Of a stretch of DNA of 64,000 bases, positions 59,159-64,000 are shown in pieces. Under the pieces are notes generated by a model, which saw nothing but the letters and a program-made list of their open reading frames with translations, made no database searches and was not told the origin of the DNA. Each line of letters starts with the position of its first letter. Position 1 is the stretch's first letter. This DNA is from Filosporella fistucella (Eukaryota > Ascomycota > Leotiomycetes > Helotiales). A program made the translations under genes and the position numbers. The stretch covers positions 3,968,001 to 4,032,000 of the forward strand of contig JAQJZZ010000010.1 of assembly GCA_030077755.1 (NCBI GenBank), read 5' to 3'.

Positions 59159-60486
59159 TTAGACCTTCTTTCCTGCTCGGAGCATATCGGATACCTTTGG
59201 AGGCAATACTAATGCACTTCGATCATTTCGTTTGTAAAAGTCAACGATGACCATTGCAGTCTTTTCTGGCAGGTCCTCATGAATGAAATGCCCTGCCTCT
59301 GGGAATACCTGAAGTGCATATTTTCCTAACGATTTTAGCGTTGCACCATAATATAATTAGTAGCGCCATACCTTGCATTTGACCAATTGTGAGCTCTTTA
59401 TCTAATCTATCTGTACCAGCCAGTAGGAGTAGCTTTCCACCTCGAGCCTCTAAGAACTTTTTGCTTAAACCAACAAACCATCCTTCCCAGAAAGGCTGCG
59501 TTGCTCCAAGGTCTGTTCGCCATGTCCACGACCGAGAGCTTCTTATCTCTGGCTCGTGCTTTAAGAGAGCTGGGACACTTGTACGTGCAGACATTGAATT
59601 TCTGATCGTTCTGGAGCGAATATGCCATTCTATGCCGGACTCCAAAGAAGGAAAGCCCGCGGGACGAGTTGACAAGTATGTTTGCATTGTCTGTAGTGCA
59701 TCAATAGCAGAACCTTCTACGACATCCAATACTGCATATCCAAGTACTGCATTGCCTAATAACCCTCCCTTTGCAACATCGGTAACGACAGCTCCACCGA
59801 GCGAGTGACCAATTAAAACCAGAGGGGGCATCTGATGCCAGCCCATCTTCGTCTTTGTCAGGTCTATAACAGAGAGGAAATCTGCGCTTAGTGTCTCTAA
59901 GCTTAGATCCATACTGTCCTCCTGAGGAACAATTTGGGTGGAGCCATGACCACGAGCATCAAGAGACAGTATGCCGGCAGACGGTAAACGTTTCCGGATT
60001 TCAGCAGTTAATGCCGCAAAGGAAAGACCCGATGAGCCCGCTCCATGATGTGTCACGAATAAAGGAGCATTGCCGATTGGTGAGGTTAGGTACGCATGGT
60101 ATATTATGGTTGTGGCTTCTGTTGCAGATTCGAGGAACAACTCGCGCTCGAAATATGCTGTCCAAGGTATTTGGTCCATTGTTCTTTTGTTGGGTGATCT
60201 AGAAAGAGAATACTTTAGCCTTTGAAAAAAAAGAATCCACAGGAGGCATGACAGACCCTTGGGGTCGGGCGAATAACTTTTGATTCTGGGAAGGAATGAT
60301 AGTGCCAGTCGAGGAAGCTGACGAGGCGGAGGATGCAGAAGATGAATCGTCGTCGTGCGGGAGCTCGGGATCAAAACGATCAGTCTCTTCGTCCTCATCT
60401 GCCTCGAAAAATGGTGCCGTGGGTGGCATCGTAGCTGGGTAGCTTGCCAGTTTGGATTTCGCGAACTGCCTTTGCAAGTCGCTCAT
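59159..60486 (-). CDS. PPE1: Protein phosphatase methylesterase 1
   Basis: 407 residues from exons 60486-60257, 60198-59372 and 59325-59159, in frame. An alpha/beta hydrolase that removes the C-terminal methyl ester of PP2A catalytic subunits. Landmarks: MSDLQRQFAKSKLASYP start; an acidic linker (EADEDEETDRFDPELPHDDD); PLFVTHHGAGSSGLSFA (oxyanion loop); LSLDARGHGST; PLVLIGHSLGGAVVTDVA with the nucleophile Ser; LLLAGTDRLDKELTIGQMQGKY; and VFPEAGHFIHEDLPEK with the catalytic His, completed only by the last exon. The first intron has an unusual GTCTGT donor. Length and order match fungal PPE1 well. Confidence 0.93.
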
Positions 60487-61622
60487 GGTGGGCTGATACT
60501 CAGGCACATTTGATTCGATAATATCAAGGCCGTGTTCTCAATCGGAGGTCACGAAGTCATGTTGACATAGATCCTAGCATACGGTAGGGTTGTAGTGTAA
60601 ATAAATGGCATGGAAAATTTATTGAACAGTAAGTAGAGAAGTAAATAGAGTTGAAACAAACAATTGATGTTCCCCCTCGCGTAACTTCGATAAGATCAGG
60701 GGGCTTGGTGGGGTGAGGGAGGGTGAGGCGTAGCAGAGCGGAAGAGAGTGGAGAGGGAGAGGTACCTAGGTACTTCCACCATACATACCTAGCCACTTCG
60801 TACAGTACAGTAACATGTTAGTTATCTTTTAGGACGTGGAAGTTGACAGAAGATGTACTGTGGTAGATTAAATATACTCGGCCTCAGGTATTTCTTGACT
60901 TTTCCATCAAGTGCTCGAACACCATCCGCACTTCTGCTTCAGCATAATTATCCATTCCATGATACCCTAACTCGCCAGCTCTCCTACTGGCAGCAGCTTA
61001 CTTAGCTTTTGTCCTTCCCATGCATGCTTGTCGGATGCAGGTATGCAATTAAATATATGGATATATTCCGCAAATCTAAATCCTTGTCCTCTGTATTCCC
61101 ATCTATGGACATCTATGGGCCCGACAAGCTTGGATCTCAGCTTACTTCCAAATGCACCACATCATCAGTTTTGAGCTCCTCCATTGGAGTGGCTGGCTTT
61201 GTTTCTATATCTCTTGGCGTTATGATGTCACCTCCCTCGCTCCACCTGCGCAAGCTCAAGCTCGACCTCGTCTCTTTTTGCCTCTTTTCTCTGCCTTTTC
61301 CAAAACCCAACCTCGCTCTCGCCATCCCTCTTCAGGATCAGACCACCGCACCGTAACTACAAAAAGGTAGCATGGAGGCGAAACCGTCATCATCATTGGT
61401 GACACGTTCTTTTAGTCAATTGACCATTCACACACTAATAAACCCTGCTTTCGTGGTTTCTCCCCCTCTGCTCTGTTCTGTTTGTTCTTCTTTCCTGCAA
61501 GCTTTTTGATCATCTTTCTCTCACATTTGGTCGTAGGGATATTTTCTTCAACCCTTTTTCATTTCCGCTCTTCACATAATATCTCCAACAAGAGTTGCTG
61601 GGCGACTCTTGAATCTGCCAGT
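60487..61622. other. Divergent promoter region
   Basis: 1.1 kb between PPE1 and the membrane protein gene. The right part (61.2-61.6 kb) is pyrimidine-rich, as expected of a fungal core promoter and leader. No supported gene. Confidence 0.55.
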
Positions 61623-63269
61623 ATGGTTTCACTCTGGGGTAACAACAAGGACGGCGATGCCGAAGACACTTCCCCGCAAAATGGCAATGGAGTCGGAGAA
61701 TCGAGTGATCGTCGGCCCCGCCATTCCGAGGCAGATGAGAGAACTCGTTTGCTCCCACCTCCTCCTCATGAAGGATATCTGAGTCCAGATGATCCTGCCG
61801 TAAGCTCAATCTACAACACCTCCCTCGTGTTAAGCTAATATGTCGAACAGGTCTCCCCGTACAATCTGTGGAGTGTCCGGTTCTTGCGATACTTTACAGT
61901 TTTCTTCACAATCATCACCTTCCTCTGGTGGGCCTTGCTCCTGGTTTCGATATTTGTGAGCCCACCTGGAATGCACTCTCGAGGTTCCGGCTTCTTCGAT
62001 TTCTCGTATACGACTTTGACACTGGGTTTGCTACTCACTATCCTCCTGTTCTTCTCCACACCGTCCAAGGCAGCACAGGTATCATGTCTGGTGATTTCGG
62101 TCATTCTTCTCTTCGATATGATCATGATCTTGGCTGTGCCAAAACTGCGGGTTGAAGAAGGCTGGGTTGGAATTGCAAGTGTTATTTGGGCACTTCTCAT
62201 CAGTATCTGGACTATCTTCACAGATAGAATTGTTACCTGGGGCAAACACGAGGAAGAAGAGCGCTTGACTGGACGCTATGAGACTCGACGCACCTTGACA
62301 GAGTGGCTCTCGGTACTGTTGTCCACTATAATTATGGTCATCATTGCGATTGTTGCAGTTTTATTGTCTGCGACTCTCATACTGCGCTCTCGGGATTCTT
62401 CCCTTGCTGCCCCTGGTCAGCGGTACTACGTGGATGGCGATAAATATCAGATCCACATCTTCTGTGATGGAAATGCCACCACCGATTCCAAAGGCAAAAA
62501 GACACCAACTGTTCTCTTCGAAGCTGGAGATGGCCCATTCAGAGGCGGAATGATTCAAGTTGCAGAATATGCCCTTGCTAATGGAAGCATCAGCCGGTAC
62601 TGCTACTCCGACCGCCCAGGTATCGGGTGGTCCGACAATGCCCCATCGCCATTCTCTGCTGGCATGGCTGCTGATGTCCTCTCTGAAGCTTTAGCTCGTG
62701 CTGGTGAAGAAGGACCATGGGTTCTGGCTAGTGCGGGTGTCGGCAGCATTTACAGTCGAATCTTCTCTTCTCGTCACGGTCGTGATGTCAGAGGAATTCT
62801 CCTGATCGACCCTCTTCATGAAGACCTTCTTTACCGTTTGGGCTCTCCCCACAGAGGCTTCCTTCTTTGGGCATGGGGCATCATCTCGCCACTCGGACTT
62901 GATCGCACTCCAGCAGCTATGTTCAAAGGGCGTACTCGTGAAGATCGAGTCTATGGTCGATCTGCGTATCAGAACGGAAAATTCATCAAAGCGAAGCTCC
63001 AAGAGTCACTCGTCGCTAACTCTCTGACCAAGAATGAAGTCAGCAGTGCCCGACAAATTCAAAAGGAGAAGACACCATTGGCTCTCATCAGCTCTGGTAT
63101 CAACATTCGAAAAGATAGCGAGTGGGAGCGAAAGCAAAGGGATTTGAGTCATCTTACAAATAACCTCAACAGCTGGGACATTGTCAACAAGGCCCCATCC
63201 GATGTATGGACTACTTTTGATGGACGACAAACGATCGAGAAGAGATTGAAGGAGTTGGTCAAAGCCTAA
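61623..63269 (+). CDS. Polytopic membrane protein with alpha/beta-hydrolase-like C-terminal domain
   Basis: 531 residues from exons 61623-61799 and 61851-63269 (51-nt intron). A polar N-terminus of about 60 residues (DERTRLLPPPPHEGYLSPDD) precedes four or five membrane helices (FFTIITFLWWALLLVSIFV, LTLGLLLTILLFF, CLVISVILLFDMIMILAV, VIWALLISIWTIF, LLSTIIMVIIAIVAVLL). The C-terminal half is hydrolase-like: VLFEAGDGPFRGG, SRYCYSDRPGIGWSDN, PWVLASAGVGSIYSRIF and GILLIDPLHEDLL. Where a GxSxG nucleophile elbow is expected it reads ASAGVGS, so catalysis is uncertain. The family is conserved in filamentous ascomycetes, often named integral membrane protein, with unknown function. Confidence 0.85.
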
Positions 63270-63788
63270 ATCACTCCGCTGAACCAGGGATACGGAGCTT
63301 TACCATAGATTGGACGGAAGTACACGGGAGTTATGGACCATGGGCGCGTTCTTCAAGTACTTAATTGTCTCTGCATTTTGCTTGGGGCTTGTGGGATACC
63401 CGTCTTGTGGCATCACTGCATTTCTTTACTTATTAATAGCATGAAAACGAAACGAACTTTGATTCTTGATACACTTCCATCTTTCCATAATGAGACTTTA
63501 ATGCTTGTCAATAAATAATTTGAAAATTCAGACGAAGAGAATCTGCACAGCAGGAGAGTCTGCACATATAATTTTTTCTCACTAGTTGTACAAATGCTAC
63601 AGTCCGTACTTTGCCTACAATCCTTGCTGTGACGAATCTAAAAGCCCGATGATAATTAATTTTACTGACAAAGGCGCAATTTACAATAGACCCGCACAAA
63701 GCATTAGGGAACGTATAAATGAACCAATGTCCTAAGATACAGCTTGGAACAGACCTCTAAACACCTGAGCTCCTTGATCGTATAGTAG
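63270..63788. other. Intergenic region
   Basis: Convergent 3' region between the membrane protein and the gene cut by the window edge; no supported gene. Confidence 0.5.
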
Positions 63789-63940
63789 CTAAGGATGAAT
63801 CTGCCCAGCAGCATGTGCAAATAGTAAATTCATCAGGAACATGGTTTCATCCTCGGCATCCTCCCTTGTCAACATTAGGGCTCTCGACAACATCCCGGGC
63901 CACTTGCTCTTCTGTAATACTGTAGCCCGCTCGTTCCAAC
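63789..63940 (-). CDS. Possible last exon of a gene cut by the right edge
   Basis: A TTCTTTGCAG acceptor (minus strand) precedes 63940. Two frames downstream look protein-like: one ends at 63789 (MLTREDAEDETMFLMNLLFA), the other at 63847 (GYSITEEQVARDVVESPNVD). I cannot choose between them without the upstream exon, which lies outside the window, and I do not recognise either. Confidence 0.3.
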
Positions 63941-64000
63941 CTGCAAAGAACCACTTGAACCAATTAGCACCGGAATTGTCTACATTTTATCAAGTGAGGA

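Overview
The window is nuclear DNA of a filamentous ascomycete (Pezizomycotina; a leotiomycete is my low-confidence guess). Genes carry several short introns, mostly 44-70 nt, with GTAAGT/GTATGT-type donors, CTAAC-like branch sites and CAG/TAG acceptors. Both strands are used and there are no operons. One transposon is riddled with C-to-T and G-to-A type changes, the mark of repeat-induced point mutation (RIP). I rebuilt most genes exon by exon, and in nearly all cases the exon lengths sum to a multiple of three.

Layout. 0-20 kb: 3' part of a CitE-like lyase; a large disordered nuclear-type protein with a damaged 5' end; a 4.2-kb gene-free stretch with simple repeats; a glycine-rich RRM protein; a ChaC-type gamma-glutamylcyclotransferase with a 5-nt microexon; a penta-EF-hand protein; a two-part FAD oxidoreductase; a cysteine-rich single-pass membrane protein; and a zinc-finger/RING-like protein. 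20-28 kb: gene-poor and dominated by a 3.48-kb Tc1/mariner-type element with 59-bp inverted repeats and TA target duplications. It holds two RIP-inactivated convergent reading frames, a DDE transposase and a second long protein of unknown function. 28-36.5 kb: a metallo-beta-lactamase-like protein, a TLS1/C9orf78 homologue, mitochondrial methylmalonate-semialdehyde dehydrogenase and an F-box protein.

36.7-47.8 kb looks like a small catabolic cluster: MFS transporter, amidase (divergent from it, with clustered GATA sites between them), Zn2Cys6 regulator, acyl-CoA synthetase ending in a peroxisomal ARL tripeptide, and an MDR oxidoreductase with an apparent 1-nt frameshift. A plausible reading is uptake of an amide, hydrolysis, and CoA activation of the acid in peroxisomes under a local regulator. 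The substrate is unknown.

48-64 kb is housekeeping: Sec20 SNARE with a C-terminal RDEL, mitochondrial ribosomal protein mL53, inorganic pyrophosphatase with a possible dual-targeting N-terminus, tRNA-dihydrouridine synthase Dus2, a Ctr copper transporter, an RFC clamp-loader subunit, a small secreted protein, the PP2A methylesterase PPE1, a polytopic membrane protein with an alpha/beta-hydrolase-like tail, and a gene cut by the right edge.

I see no CRISPR array, tRNA or rRNA. The least ordinary items are the two-frame transposon, the 5-nt microexon, the candidate GC-AG intron and the putative amide cluster.
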